In this document: positions 48,079-57,739 of the stretch, piece by piece
Layout of the letters: each line of letters opens with the position of its first letter
Numbering within the stretch: the first letter of the stretch is position 1
Assembly: GCA_963845445.1 (NCBI GenBank)
Contig: CAWJSE010000002.1
Location: 930,001 to 994,000, forward strand
From: JABDBL01 sp963845445
Lineage (GTDB): Bacteria; Cyanobacteriota; Vampirovibrionia; Obscuribacterales; Obscuribacteraceae
DNA: 64,000 bases
Direction: 5' to 3'
Position numbers and translations under genes: made by a program
The notes under the pieces: generated by a model
Seen by the model: only the letters and a program-made list of their open reading frames with translations
Told to the model about the DNA's origin: nothing
Databases searched by the model: none

Positions 48079-48101
48079 AAGCCAAAAGGAGCGGGGGTTT
48101 T
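48066..48101 (+). terminator. Attenuator terminator before ilvD
   Basis: Arms AAACCCCCGC (48066-48075) and GCGGGGGTTT (48091-48100) form a 10-bp GC-rich stem with a 15-base loop, followed by TTTTA. It lies between the leader peptide and ilvD, so it acts inside the operon. Confidence 0.85.
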
Positions 48102-48137
48102 ACTTTAAGTACTTTAAATTTCGACGGAGACAATAAA

Positions 48138-49823
48138 TTGATTAGCGACGCAATAAAAAAAGGACCCCATCGAGCACCAGCAAGAGCTATGCTCAAGGCA
48201 ATAGGACTCTCTAACGAGGACTTAGAAAAACCCTTAATTGGCATTGCTAATACCTGGACTGAGGCTGGGCCTTGCAATTTTCATTTGCGCACATTGGCAG
48301 AAAAAGTAAAAGAAGGTGTGCGTATGGCAGGCGGCACGCCGCTTGAATTTAATACCATTGTTGTCTCAGACGGTATTTCTATGGGCACAGAGGGCATGAA
48401 AGCCTCTTTGGTTTCGCGAGAAGTAATAGCAGACTCGATCGAATTATGTGTGCGCGGTCATATGTTCGATGCCGTCGTTGCTCTATCTGGCTGTGATAAA
48501 ACAATTCCTGGCACCATTATGGCTCTAGCCCGATTAAATTTGCCCTCTTTAATGCTGTATGGAGGGTCAATTATGCCTGGGCAATTTCAAGGCAAAGATG
48601 TCACTATTCAAGAAGTATTTGAGGGTGTGGGGGCTTGCTTAGCCGGACGCATTACACCAGAAGATCTTCTTGAATTAGAAAATAACGCTTGTCCAGGCGC
48701 CGGCGCATGCGGCGGACAATTTACAGCTAATACCATGTCCACAGCTGCAACTTTTATGGGCATCTCTCCCATGGGAGTCAATGATATACCTGCATTAGAT
48801 GCAGCCAAGTCAGAAGCTGCCATTGCGTGCGGTAAATTAGTCATGAAACTTTGGCAAGAAGATCTCCGTCCTCAACAGATTCTCACTAAAGAAGCGCTCG
48901 AGAACGCTATTGTTTCTGTTGCTGCCACCGGTGGGTCAACCAATGCAGTACTACATTTATTAGCCATTGCACGCGAAGCCGGATTGCACATAAACTTAGA
49001 AGATTTTGATCGCATTTGTTCACGCACACCAACTTTAGCCGACCTCAAACCAGGCGGCCAATTTGTCGCCTCGGATATTTATTTAGCCGGCGGCGCGCGG
49101 CTATTGGCGAAGCGCTTAATTGAAGGCCAATATATAAGCGATTCCCTGACCGTAACCGGACTTTACTTATTTGACGAAGCGAAAACAGCCAAAGAAAAGG
49201 CCGGGCAAAAAGTGATCCGCCCGTTAGCAGATCCAATAAAGAAGACTGGTGGCATCGCGGTATTGAAAGGCAGTTTAGCTCCAGAGGGATGCGTAGTTAA
49301 GCTCTCAGGACACGAGCGCAAACATTTTGCTGGTCCCGCTTGCGTATTTAACTCAGAAGAAGCAACCTTTGAAGCCATTAAACAAGGAAAGATCAAAGCA
49401 GGAGACGCAGTTGTGATTCGTTATGTTGGACCTAAAGGTGCCCCCGGCATGCCAGAAATGCTTGCCATCACGGGAGCCTTAGTAGGAGCAGGCATTGCTG
49501 ATTCGGTAGCTCTTATTACCGATGGCCGCTTTAGTGGTGCTTCTCACGGTCTGGTCATAGGACATGTAGCACCAGAGGCTGCCGTTTGTGGTCCAATTGC
49601 CTTGATTGAAACCGGAGACATTATAACTATTGATGTTGAAAAACGAACTATTGATGTCGCCGCACCGCTAAATAAAAGAATTTGGCAGGCACCAGAACCT
49701 ATTTATCGTTCAGGAGTCTTCGCAAAATATGCTCAAACAGTTTCTTCGGCATCGCAAGGTGCAGTAACCGGAAATTTCTGGCAAAGCAAAAATCAAGCCA
49801 AAGAAAAAGTTTTAACCCATTAA
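48138..49823 (+). CDS. ilvD: Dihydroxy-acid dehydratase
   Basis: The 561-residue enzyme dehydrates 2,3-dihydroxy acids to 2-oxo acids in valine and isoleucine synthesis. Iron-sulfur ligand cysteines are visible in SGCDKTIPG and NACPGAGACGGQF, and the C-terminal TDGRFSGASHG loop is intact. A TTG start with CGGAGA 8 bases upstream opens the gene. It is the first structural gene after the attenuator and is followed by ilvC after 20 bases. Confidence 0.96.
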   Translation: MISDAIKKGPHRAPARAMLKAIGLSNEDLEKPLIGIANTWTEAGPCNFHLRTLAEKVKEGVRMAGGTPLEFNTIVVSDGISMGTEGMKASLVSREVIADSIELCVRGHMFDAVVALSGCDKTIPGTIMALARLNLPSLMLYGGSIMPGQFQGKDVTIQEVFEGVGACLAGRITPEDLLELENNACPGAGACGGQFTANTMSTAATFMGISPMGVNDIPALDAAKSEAAIACGKLVMKLWQEDLRPQQILTKEALENAIVSVAATGGSTNAVLHLLAIAREAGLHINLEDFDRICSRTPTLADLKPGGQFVASDIYLAGGARLLAKRLIEGQYISDSLTVTGLYLFDEAKTAKEKAGQKVIRPLADPIKKTGGIAVLKGSLAPEGCVVKLSGHERKHFAGPACVFNSEEATFEAIKQGKIKAGDAVVIRYVGPKGAPGMPEMLAITGALVGAGIADSVALITDGRFSGASHGLVIGHVAPEAAVCGPIALIETGDIITIDVEKRTIDVAAPLNKRIWQAPEPIYRSGVFAKYAQTVSSASQGAVTGNFWQSKNQAKEKVLTH

Positions 49824-49843
49824 GGAAACTCAAGGAGAAAATA

Positions 49844-50875
49844 ATGACCAAAATATACTGGGAAAGTGATGCTAATACCAATACTTTTAACGGCAAAACA
49901 GTGGCTGTACTCGGCTATGGTAGCCAAGGTAGAGCACATGCTAATAATTTACGTGACAGCGGAGTAAGTGTCGTTTTGGGACTGCGCCCAGAAGGTAAAA
50001 CATGGCAGCAAGCACAGCAAGATGGTTGGCAACCGATGGAGCCAGCCGCTGCTGTCAAAGTCGCGGATATGGTAGCAATCCTCACTCCAGATATGACACA
50101 AGCAGAATTATATAGTCAAGCTGTAGCACCTAATTTGAAAACTGGCGCGGCAGTTTTATTTGCCCATGGTTTCAATATTCATTTTGGTGAAATAAAACCT
50201 GCTAAAGAAATCGACATTATAATGATTGCTCCTAAAGGCCCCGGCGCTCTTGTAAGACGTCAATACGAGGAAGGTAAAGGCGTGCCTTGTCTGGTAGCCG
50301 TTTATCAAGATGTTTCTGGTACGGCACTCAAAAGAGCTCTTGCTTATGGCCATGCTATTGGCGGTACGCGGGGCGGCATAATTGAAACTACTTTTGCTGA
50401 AGAAACCGAAACAGATCTTTTCGGTGAACAGGCAGTTCTTTGCGGCGGAGCCACAGAATTAATCACTGCCGGCTGGGAAACACTTGTTGAGGCAGGTTAT
50501 CAACCAGAAGTTGCATACTTCGAATGCTTGCATGAATTGAAATTGATCGTTGACCTGATATATGAAGGTGGCATTACCAAGATGCATGAATTTATTAGTG
50601 ACACAGCTAAATATGGCGACCTCACAAGAGGCTCGCGGATAGTCGACGCTAGTACCAGAGCACGGATGAAAGAAGTTTTGACCGAGATTCGCAATGGCAC
50701 ATTTGCCAAAGAATGGATCGAGGAGAACAAGAGCGGAAATAAGAACTATAAAGCCATGCTCAATCGTGACTTCGATCACCCAATTGAAAAGCTGGGCAAA
50801 CAGTTAAGAGCAAATATGTCCTGGATAAAGGAACAAGGCAAACCCACTAAAGAGTTAGTGGGCGCAAAACACTAA
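49844..50875 (+). CDS. ilvC: Ketol-acid reductoisomerase, class I
   Basis: The 343-residue enzyme reduces and isomerises acetolactate and acetohydroxybutyrate. The dinucleotide loop is GYGSQGRAHANNLRDSG, the phosphate-contact loop LRPEGKTW suggests NADPH, and the C-terminal part has the acidic metal ligands of LFGEQAVLCGG and FECLHELKLI. A longer frame exists upstream (to 49682), but ATG 49844 has AAGGAGA 7 bases before it and matches the family start. Confidence 0.96.
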   Translation: MTKIYWESDANTNTFNGKTVAVLGYGSQGRAHANNLRDSGVSVVLGLRPEGKTWQQAQQDGWQPMEPAAAVKVADMVAILTPDMTQAELYSQAVAPNLKTGAAVLFAHGFNIHFGEIKPAKEIDIIMIAPKGPGALVRRQYEEGKGVPCLVAVYQDVSGTALKRALAYGHAIGGTRGGIIETTFAEETETDLFGEQAVLCGGATELITAGWETLVEAGYQPEVAYFECLHELKLIVDLIYEGGITKMHEFISDTAKYGDLTRGSRIVDASTRARMKEVLTEIRNGTFAKEWIEENKSGNKNYKAMLNRDFDHPIEKLGKQLRANMSWIKEQGKPTKELVGAKH

Positions 50876-50886
50876 CAGGTAATACC

Positions 50887-52536
50887 ATGAACGGCGCCGC
50901 CATTCTAGTCAAAGCAATAGAAGCCGAAGGAGTTAATACTATATTCGGTTACCCTGGCGGTGCCATCATGCCTGTTTATGATGCGCTGGTGGATAGTAAA
51001 TTAAGACACATTTTGGTTAGGCACGAGCAAGCCGCAGCTTTTGCTGCTGACGCTTATGCCCGAGTAACTGGCAAAGTAGGAGTTTGTTTAGCTACATCCG
51101 GACCCGGAGCAACCAATTTGATTACCGGCATTGCTAACGCCTATGCCGATTCCATTCCTGTGGTGGCAATTACCGGTCAAGTAGCAACTGCCCTTATAGG
51201 AACGGATGCTTTCCAGGAAGTAGATACATATGGCATTTCTATGCCGGTGGTCAAACATAGCTTTTTAATCCGCGATGCTGATGAAATCCAACAGATCGTT
51301 AAAGATGCTTTTGAGATTGCACGCAGCGGTCGCCCAGGACCAGTTTTAATAGACTTCCCTAAAGATATTGCCAATGCAGAAGCAAAGGAAAATAATCTGA
51401 GAGCAGCTAAATCAATTTCTCTGCCTTGCTTTGATGCAAGCAGCATAGAAACAGCTAAAGCAATGATCAAGCAAAGTCATAAACCATTGATATATGCTGG
51501 CGGCGGTGTGCGGATAGCCCAAGCTAGCGATGATTTACGAGCGTTTGCAGAAACAACAGGCATCCCGGTGGTGACCACACTGCAAGGCTTAGGTAGCATA
51601 CCTGGTTCGCATTACTTAAATCTAGGTATGCTCGGTATGCACGGCACTAAAGCAGCTAATCTTGCCGTGCAAGAATGCGATCTATTAATCGGTATCGGAG
51701 TACGTTTTGACGATCGGGCCACCGGCATGTTAGCTAAATTTGCGCCTCACGCTAAAGTCATTCATATGGACGCCGATCCAGCAGAGGTAGGAAAGCTACG
51801 AGCAGTACAATGCGCAATTCTTGGCGATCTCAAATTAGCACTAAGATCTTTGCATGTCAAACCCAACTGTGAACCTTGGCGAGAATTATGCTTAGACCGC
51901 AAAGAGGAATTTGCGTGGCGTTACGATGCTCCGGCTAAAGGAATATATGCACCTAAGTTTATCAAAACTCTGAGCGATCAAGCCCGCGAAAATACAATCA
52001 TCACTTGTGATGTGGGACAACATCAGATGTGGGTTGCTCAACATTATCAATTCAAACATGGGCAAAATCATCTCACTAGTGGTGGACTAGGAGCGATGGG
52101 CTACGGATTGCCTGCCGCGATCGGTGCTCAACTTGCTAGCCCCAACGCTAACGTTATAACCATAAGCGGAGACGGCTCAATAATGATGAACATTCAAGAA
52201 TTAGCTACCGTCAATCGTTATAGCATACCACTCAAAGTAGTAGTGTTCGATAATCAAGCACTAGGGATGGTGCGACAATGGCAAGAGTTATTCTTCCAAG
52301 AAAGATATAGCGAAGTTGATTTATCTGACAACCCAGACTTTGTGAAAGTGGCCGAAGCTTTTGGTATCCCAGCTTTCCGGTTGGAGCATGATTCCGATAT
52401 GCAAGAAGCGATTAATAAACTAACTAGCACGGAGGGACCTTTATTTGTTCATGTTGTTATAGATCCCCGAGAAAATGTATGGCCTTTAGTGCCACCAGGT
52501 AAACCAAATTGTCAAATGATGGAGGCGAGCACATAA
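50887..52536 (+). CDS. ilvB: Acetolactate synthase, large (catalytic) subunit
   Basis: The 549-residue thiamine-diphosphate enzyme makes acetolactate from pyruvate and acetohydroxybutyrate with 2-oxobutyrate. It has GYPGGAIMPVYDAL, the catalytic Glu in RHEQAA, the GDGSIMMNIQELAT magnesium-ThDP motif and the FAD domain between. Its stop overlaps the start of ilvN (TAATG), which implies translational coupling. Confidence 0.97.
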   Translation: MNGAAILVKAIEAEGVNTIFGYPGGAIMPVYDALVDSKLRHILVRHEQAAAFAADAYARVTGKVGVCLATSGPGATNLITGIANAYADSIPVVAITGQVATALIGTDAFQEVDTYGISMPVVKHSFLIRDADEIQQIVKDAFEIARSGRPGPVLIDFPKDIANAEAKENNLRAAKSISLPCFDASSIETAKAMIKQSHKPLIYAGGGVRIAQASDDLRAFAETTGIPVVTTLQGLGSIPGSHYLNLGMLGMHGTKAANLAVQECDLLIGIGVRFDDRATGMLAKFAPHAKVIHMDADPAEVGKLRAVQCAILGDLKLALRSLHVKPNCEPWRELCLDRKEEFAWRYDAPAKGIYAPKFIKTLSDQARENTIITCDVGQHQMWVAQHYQFKHGQNHLTSGGLGAMGYGLPAAIGAQLASPNANVITISGDGSIMMNIQELATVNRYSIPLKVVVFDNQALGMVRQWQELFFQERYSEVDLSDNPDFVKVAEAFGIPAFRLEHDSDMQEAINKLTSTEGPLFVHVVIDPRENVWPLVPPGKPNCQMMEAST

Positions 52537-52868
52537 TGAAATTCACTTTGGAAATAAGCATGAAAAATACAGAAGGGGTTTTGGAACGCATACTTTGTAG
52601 GTTAAGACAGCGCAATGTTTCCATAGAGGCCATAGATGCTATCTGCACCAAAGATTCTTCAAAAATAGAAGCAAGAATTACCGTAGAAAGCAAGATGGGT
52701 GCCGAACCGGCGATTAAACAATTAGCCAAACTATATGATATTCAGTCAATTAATGTATTTGCCTTGGATATAAAAGAAACTTCTAAGCAGGCCTATTACG
52801 CAAACACTAAAGCAGAAAGTCCACTCACTCAGTTAGGAGAGCTTAATGAAGTCTGTCTTTCTGTATGA
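52536..52868 (+). CDS. ilvN: Acetolactate synthase small subunit, short ACT-domain type
   Basis: The 110-residue protein has one ACT domain (TLEISMKNTEGVLERILCRL...NVSIEAIDA...) and an extra acidic tail. It lacks the C-terminal domain of the longer IlvH, as in E. coli IlvM/IlvN. It should bind a branched-chain amino acid and regulate IlvB. It starts inside the ilvB stop and overlaps cimA by 23 bases. Confidence 0.85.
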   Translation: MKFTLEISMKNTEGVLERILCRLRQRNVSIEAIDAICTKDSSKIEARITVESKMGAEPAIKQLAKLYDIQSINVFALDIKETSKQAYYANTKAESPLTQLGELNEVCLSV

Positions 52869-54435
52869 CACCACTCTAAGAGATGGCTCCCAACGTAAAG
52901 GGGTTAGCTTCTCTTTAGATGATAAGCTAAAAATTACCTCATTACTTGACTCCTTTGGTGTGACCTACATTGAAGGAGGTTGGCCTGGTTCCAATCCCAA
53001 AGATATGGAATATTTTCGTCGTATAAATAATTCTTCGCTAAAGCATTCTCGCGTAGTTGCTTTTGGCAGTACCCGTCGCGCTAACGCCAAAACAAAAGAA
53101 GATTCCAATTTAAAGGCACTATTAAACGCAAACACCGCCGTTGTTACTTTAGTAGGAAAATCCTGGGACATGCATGTTACCAATGTCTTGCAAACAACCT
53201 TAGAAGAAAATTTAGCCATGATTTCCGAAAGCATAGCTTTCATAAAAGAACATGGCAAAGAAGTCATCTTTGATGCTGAACACTTTTTTGATAGCTTCAA
53301 AGCTAACCCCGAATATGCTCTGCAAACAATTTCCACTGCTAAGAACGCCGGAGCAGACTGGGTTGTTTTATGTGATACGAATGGCGCATCCTTGCCAGAA
53401 CAAGTCAGCGAAATCGTTAAACAAGTTCATACTCATGACACCTTCAATATTGGTATTCACTGCCACAATGATGGCGAATTAGCTGTAGCAAACTCTTTAG
53501 CAGCAGTAACAGCCGGTGCTAGACAAGTACAATGTACAGTAAATGGTTACGGTGAGCGGTGCGGGAATGCTAATCTAATTTCAATCGTACCAAACCTGCA
53601 AATAAAGCTTAATTTCCCATGTGTACCTTCCAACAGTTTGCGAAAACTTACAGACCTCTCTCGTACTGTTGCTGAAATTGCTAATTTGGCTCCCGACACA
53701 AATGCACCCTATGTAGGATCTTCCGCCTTTGCTCATAAAGGGGGTTTGCATGTAGCTGCAGTAGAAAAGGTTACTTCCAGTTATGAACATATCGATCCCC
53801 ATTTGGTAGGTAACCAGAGGCAATTTGTGATATCTGAGCTTTCTGGATTGAGCAATGTGAGAATGCTAGCCTCTCGCCTTGGTATTGACAGTAGTGGCAA
53901 AGAAAAGGCAGTCTTGCAAGAAATTAAACACATGGAAAGTAAAGGTTTTCAATTCGAAAATGCTGAAGGTACCATTGAGCTAATGTTACGTCGTAGCGAT
54001 GCCGATTATACTGCGCCCTTTGAATTGTTGAGTATGTCTGTTATGGTTTCAGACCACACTAATTCGGACATGACCGCTGAAGCCACTGTAAAAGTAAAAA
54101 TCAGAGGGGAAATATTTCATACTGCTTCTGAAGGAAACGGCCCAGTAAATGCGTTAGATAAAGCTTTGAGAAAAGCACTCATTCCCTCTTATCCGAATGT
54201 AGCTAACGTGCGCTTGGGCGATTACAAGGTGAGAATACTAGATCCAGGCAGTGCCACAGGAGCTACAACTCGAGTAACCATTGAGGCTATTTGTCAGGAA
54301 GAACGCTGGTATACCGTAGGTTGTTCACAAAATATAATAGATGCCAGCTACAAGGCTTTAGCCGATAGTTTGGAGCTCTATTTATTACGAGAAGAGAGCG
54401 TCCAGTCTGAAGAACAAACAAATGTTGTAGCATAG
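52846..54435 (+). CDS. cimA: (R)-citramalate synthase
   Basis: The 529-residue DRE-TIM enzyme starts LYDTTLRDGSQRKGVSFS and has YIEGGWPGSNPKD, GIHCHNDGELAVANS and VNGYGERCGNANL. The GGWPGSNPKD segment is characteristic of the citramalate synthase/LeuA-like group rather than LeuA. It condenses acetyl-CoA and pyruvate to citramalate, which LeuCD and LeuB turn into 2-oxobutyrate for isoleucine. A C-terminal LeuA-type domain gives feedback control. No ilvA (threonine deaminase) is seen in this window. Confidence 0.9.
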   Translation: MKSVFLYDTTLRDGSQRKGVSFSLDDKLKITSLLDSFGVTYIEGGWPGSNPKDMEYFRRINNSSLKHSRVVAFGSTRRANAKTKEDSNLKALLNANTAVVTLVGKSWDMHVTNVLQTTLEENLAMISESIAFIKEHGKEVIFDAEHFFDSFKANPEYALQTISTAKNAGADWVVLCDTNGASLPEQVSEIVKQVHTHDTFNIGIHCHNDGELAVANSLAAVTAGARQVQCTVNGYGERCGNANLISIVPNLQIKLNFPCVPSNSLRKLTDLSRTVAEIANLAPDTNAPYVGSSAFAHKGGLHVAAVEKVTSSYEHIDPHLVGNQRQFVISELSGLSNVRMLASRLGIDSSGKEKAVLQEIKHMESKGFQFENAEGTIELMLRRSDADYTAPFELLSMSVMVSDHTNSDMTAEATVKVKIRGEIFHTASEGNGPVNALDKALRKALIPSYPNVANVRLGDYKVRILDPGSATGATTRVTIEAICQEERWYTVGCSQNIIDASYKALADSLELYLLREESVQSEEQTNVVA

Positions 54436-54530
54436 TCAGTGTTATCATAATAGATAGACCAAAGAAGCCTGTCTTCGAACATAATTAATGAAAAATGAAC
54501 TTCAGCAGTGTCAACTAAATAAACGCAGCC

Positions 54531-55943
54531 ATGAATATTAAATCCGCCCATCCAAAAAGCATTTTCGAGAAAATATGGGAAGCGCATGTAGTCAAACAAA
54601 TCGATGGACATCCAGCAATATTTGCTATCGATTTAATGCTAATCCATGAAGTGACTTCAGCTCAAGCTTTTCAAACTTTGGAAAACAAAAAACTACCCGT
54701 ATTCGCTCCGGATCGATTACTAGCTACAATTGATCATAGTATTCCAACGCGCCCCAATCGCACAGAAATCTATGATCAAGCCGCAGCTATGCAAGTTGAA
54801 ACTCTGCGCAAAAATTGTAGAAAACATGGCATTCCTTTGCGGGATTTTGATCAAGGACAAGGTATTGTCCACGTCATAGGTCCAGAATTAGGTCTCACCC
54901 AACCCGGTATGACAATCGTCTGCGGTGATTCGCATACTTCAACCCATGGCGCTTTCGGTGCTCTGGCTTTTGGTATTGGCACATCCGAAGTAGCTCATGT
55001 AATGTCTACTGGTTGCTTACTACAATTAAAACCAAAATCCATGAAAGTAGAATTTCAGGGACGATTCCGTAAAGGTGTTTTTGCAAAAGACGCCATTCTC
55101 GCTTTAATCGGAAAAATAGGTATCGGCGGAGCAAATGGTCATGTTATAGAGTACTGTGGCGAAGCAATCAAGCACATGTCAATGGAAGAACGTATGACCA
55201 TCTGCAATATGAGCATAGAGTGCGGCGCCAGAGCCGGCTTGATTAGCCCGGATTCCATTACATTTGACTATTTACGCGGACGTCCCTATGCGCCATCAAG
55301 CAGCAATTGGAACTCATCTGTAGAATATTGGGAATCACTAAAGAGCGATCCTGAGGCCAAATACGATCGTCAGATAAGCGTTGACCTAGATAAATTACAT
55401 CCAGTGGTTACCTGGGGTACTAATCCAGGACATGCTATTCAAATAAATGAGTCCATACCGAAATTAGCTGATCTCCCAAAAAATGAACTTGCTTCTACTA
55501 AATCAGCATTGGCTTATACAAAATTATCTGACGGCAAATCGATTGCCGGCACACCTATCGATTGGGCCTTTGTCGGTTCATGCACCAATGGCCGCATCGA
55601 GGATCTGCGTTTAGTAGCGAAAGTTTTAAAAGGCCACCACGTTAACCCGAACGTCACCATGTATATTGTGCCAGGATCAGAAGCCGTATTAGAACAAGTA
55701 AAACAAGAAAAGCTCGATGAAATATTTCGCGCTGCCGGTGCTGAATTACGCATGCCTGGATGCTCAATGTGTCTGGCTATGAATGACGATAAAGTGCCGG
55801 AAGGCAAACGTTGCATTAGTTCATCTAATCGAAACTTTCAAGGCAGACAGGGACCAGGTAGCATCACACATCTAGCCTCGCCCGCCACTGTAGCAGCTAG
55901 CGCCATTGCGGGACAAATTGCTTCTCCTGAACAATATTTTTGA
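54531..55943 (+). CDS. leuC: 3-isopropylmalate dehydratase, large subunit
   Basis: The 470-residue aconitase-family subunit binds a 4Fe-4S cluster, with ligands in VGSCTNGRI and MPGCSMCLA. It also has VCGDSHTSTHGAFGALAFGIGTSE split across the active site. It acts with LeuD on isopropylmalate and, by family knowledge, on citramalate. The 95 bases before it contain no clear promoter or leader. Confidence 0.96.
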   Translation: MNIKSAHPKSIFEKIWEAHVVKQIDGHPAIFAIDLMLIHEVTSAQAFQTLENKKLPVFAPDRLLATIDHSIPTRPNRTEIYDQAAAMQVETLRKNCRKHGIPLRDFDQGQGIVHVIGPELGLTQPGMTIVCGDSHTSTHGAFGALAFGIGTSEVAHVMSTGCLLQLKPKSMKVEFQGRFRKGVFAKDAILALIGKIGIGGANGHVIEYCGEAIKHMSMEERMTICNMSIECGARAGLISPDSITFDYLRGRPYAPSSSNWNSSVEYWESLKSDPEAKYDRQISVDLDKLHPVVTWGTNPGHAIQINESIPKLADLPKNELASTKSALAYTKLSDGKSIAGTPIDWAFVGSCTNGRIEDLRLVAKVLKGHHVNPNVTMYIVPGSEAVLEQVKQEKLDEIFRAAGAELRMPGCSMCLAMNDDKVPEGKRCISSSNRNFQGRQGPGSITHLASPATVAASAIAGQIASPEQYF

Positions 55944-55991
55944 TTCGCAATCAAATACCAGTCTATCTAGTTAAAAAATCGAGTCAACAAA

Positions 55992-56594
55992 ATGGAAAAG
56001 TTTAAAACGTTAACAGCTAAAGTCTTGCCCATAGCAATAAAAGATATTGATACGGACATGATTATTCCTGCCCAGTTTTTGACCAGCGTAAGCCGACAAG
56101 GATACGGAGAAAATCTTTTTCGTCGTTTACGCGATCAAGATCTGCAATTTCCCACTAATATGCCAAAGTATAAGGATGCTGGTATCATGCTCACCGATAG
56201 TAATTTCGGCTGCGGATCTTCACGCGAGCACGCAGTATGGGCAATCTTAGACGCTGGTTTTAAGGCGGTAATCTCAAAATCATTCGCTGACATCTTCTAC
56301 AGTAATTCTGCCAAGAATGGACTGGTATTAATAACATTGCCCGAAAAGACAATAGATGATCTTCTCGCCGAGGCCATTGCCAACGAATTATTTTTAACTA
56401 TAGACTTAGAAGGGCAGCAGGTTCATAAAGACAAGCAATCTTACCCGTTCACTTACGATGCATTCCGAAGACATTGTATTTTGAATGGTCTTGATGACAT
56501 CGATTACATATTGTCTGCTAAAAACGAAATTGCTGATTTTAGGAAAAAGCAATCAAGCCAGCAAAGCGTATCTACACTATCTATCAATAATTGA
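55992..56594 (+). CDS. leuD: 3-isopropylmalate dehydratase, small subunit
   Basis: The 200-residue swivelling-domain subunit has the substrate loop DSNFGCGSSREHAVWA and the N-terminal IDTDMIIPAQFL. It pairs with LeuC (48 bases upstream). A short Ser/Gln-rich C-terminal tail is dispensable in most relatives. Confidence 0.95.
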   Translation: MEKFKTLTAKVLPIAIKDIDTDMIIPAQFLTSVSRQGYGENLFRRLRDQDLQFPTNMPKYKDAGIMLTDSNFGCGSSREHAVWAILDAGFKAVISKSFADIFYSNSAKNGLVLITLPEKTIDDLLAEAIANELFLTIDLEGQQVHKDKQSYPFTYDAFRRHCILNGLDDIDYILSAKNEIADFRKKQSSQQSVSTLSINN

Positions 56595-56615
56595 CCTTAA
56601 GAGGAGACAGTAATA

Positions 56616-57739
56616 ATGAAAAAAACTATTGCTGTTCTAGCTGGCGATGGCATAGGACCAGAAGTAATGAAGCAAGCATTGCGAGTGCTCAATGCTGTTG
56701 AAAAACAATTTGGACATCAGTTTGTTATCAATGAAGGGCTAGTGGGGGGAGCCGCGTACAAGAAACATGGCACACATTTACCCGATGAAACAAAAGCTCT
56801 TTGTCAATCATCTGATGCTATTTTATTTGGATCTGTTGGCGGCCGGTAGCACAACAACATTTAGATCAATGGAAAAACTGCGAAGCTAATTCCATCCTGT
56901 CCTTACGAAAGCTATTTTCCTTTAATGCCAATTTGCGACCAGTGCGCATATTGCCCGAATTGCAAGAATTATCGCCGCTCAAAGCTGAAATAATTGAAAA
57001 GGGCGTCGATTTAATCATAGTAAGAGAATTACTGGGTGACTGTTATTTCGGAGAGCATAAGCAATTTACCGAAGATGGTTTACGCAAGGCATCTGACCTT
57101 TCAATTTATTCAGAAGATCAAATTGCTAATGTTGCTCGCAAAGCCTTTGGCATAGCGAAATCACGAAGAAAGAAAGTCACTTCGGTAGATAAAGCCAATG
57201 TATTGACCGCATCAAAGTTATGGCGAGCTGTGGTAAAAGAAATTGCCCAAGAATTTCCGGATATTGAGACTGAAGATTTATTAGTCGACAATTGCGCAAT
57301 GCAATTGGTTATAAACCCTGCTCAATTTGATATTGTTCTTACCACTAACATGTTTGGTGATATTTTATCGGATGTTGCCGCTGTATTGCCCGGTTCATTA
57401 GGACTGCTAGCCTCAGCCAGTCTTAACACATCCGGATTTGGTTTATACGAACCACCAGGCGGCTCAGCACCCGATATTGCCGGTAAGAATATCGCCAATC
57501 CTATTGCTCAAATTAATAGCCTCGCGCTGTTACTGCGTTTATCTTTTGGCTTAGAGACCGAAGCACGTTCCATTGAACAGGCGGTCGAGTCTACTCTTAA
57601 AGATGGCTTTAGGACGAAGGACATATATCGTTCTCACCGTAACCAAAGCAGTCCCATTAATCTTGTCAATACTGATAAAATGACGGATCAGATATTAGAG
57701 CATTTGAGCGGAGTAAAAGATTGTGTACGTCCAGCGTAA
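56616..57739 (+). pseudogene. leuB: 3-isopropylmalate dehydrogenase, broken by a single-base deletion
   Basis: The first frame (56616-56849) starts with VLAGDGIGPEVMKQALRVL and stops after FGSVGGR. Adding one C at 56843-56844 changes this to GSVGGPVAQQHLDQW and joins it to SLRKLFSFNANLRPVRI and the second half (LLGDCYFGEHK; DNCAMQLVINPAQFDIVLTTNMFGDILSD split here). The repaired protein has 374 residues, a normal LeuB. All motifs survive and the gene sits in an otherwise intact pathway, so I favour a sequencing error over a true loss. A strong GAGGAGA ribosome site precedes the ATG. Confidence 0.92.

Noticed and set aside
47792..48137. T-box or other tRNA/metabolite-sensing riboswitch before ilvD
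   Set aside because: I see no T-box sequence or specifier stem-loop; the leader-peptide codon run and the paired antiterminator/terminator explain the region fully.
49682..49843. 54-residue N-terminal extension of ilvC
   Set aside because: The extension overlaps the end of ilvD, is unlike the family, and a strong AAGGAG site precedes ATG 49844.
56841..56846. Programmed ribosomal frameshift in leuB
   Set aside because: There is no slippery heptamer or following pseudoknot, and LeuB is not known to use frameshifting; a lost C is simpler.
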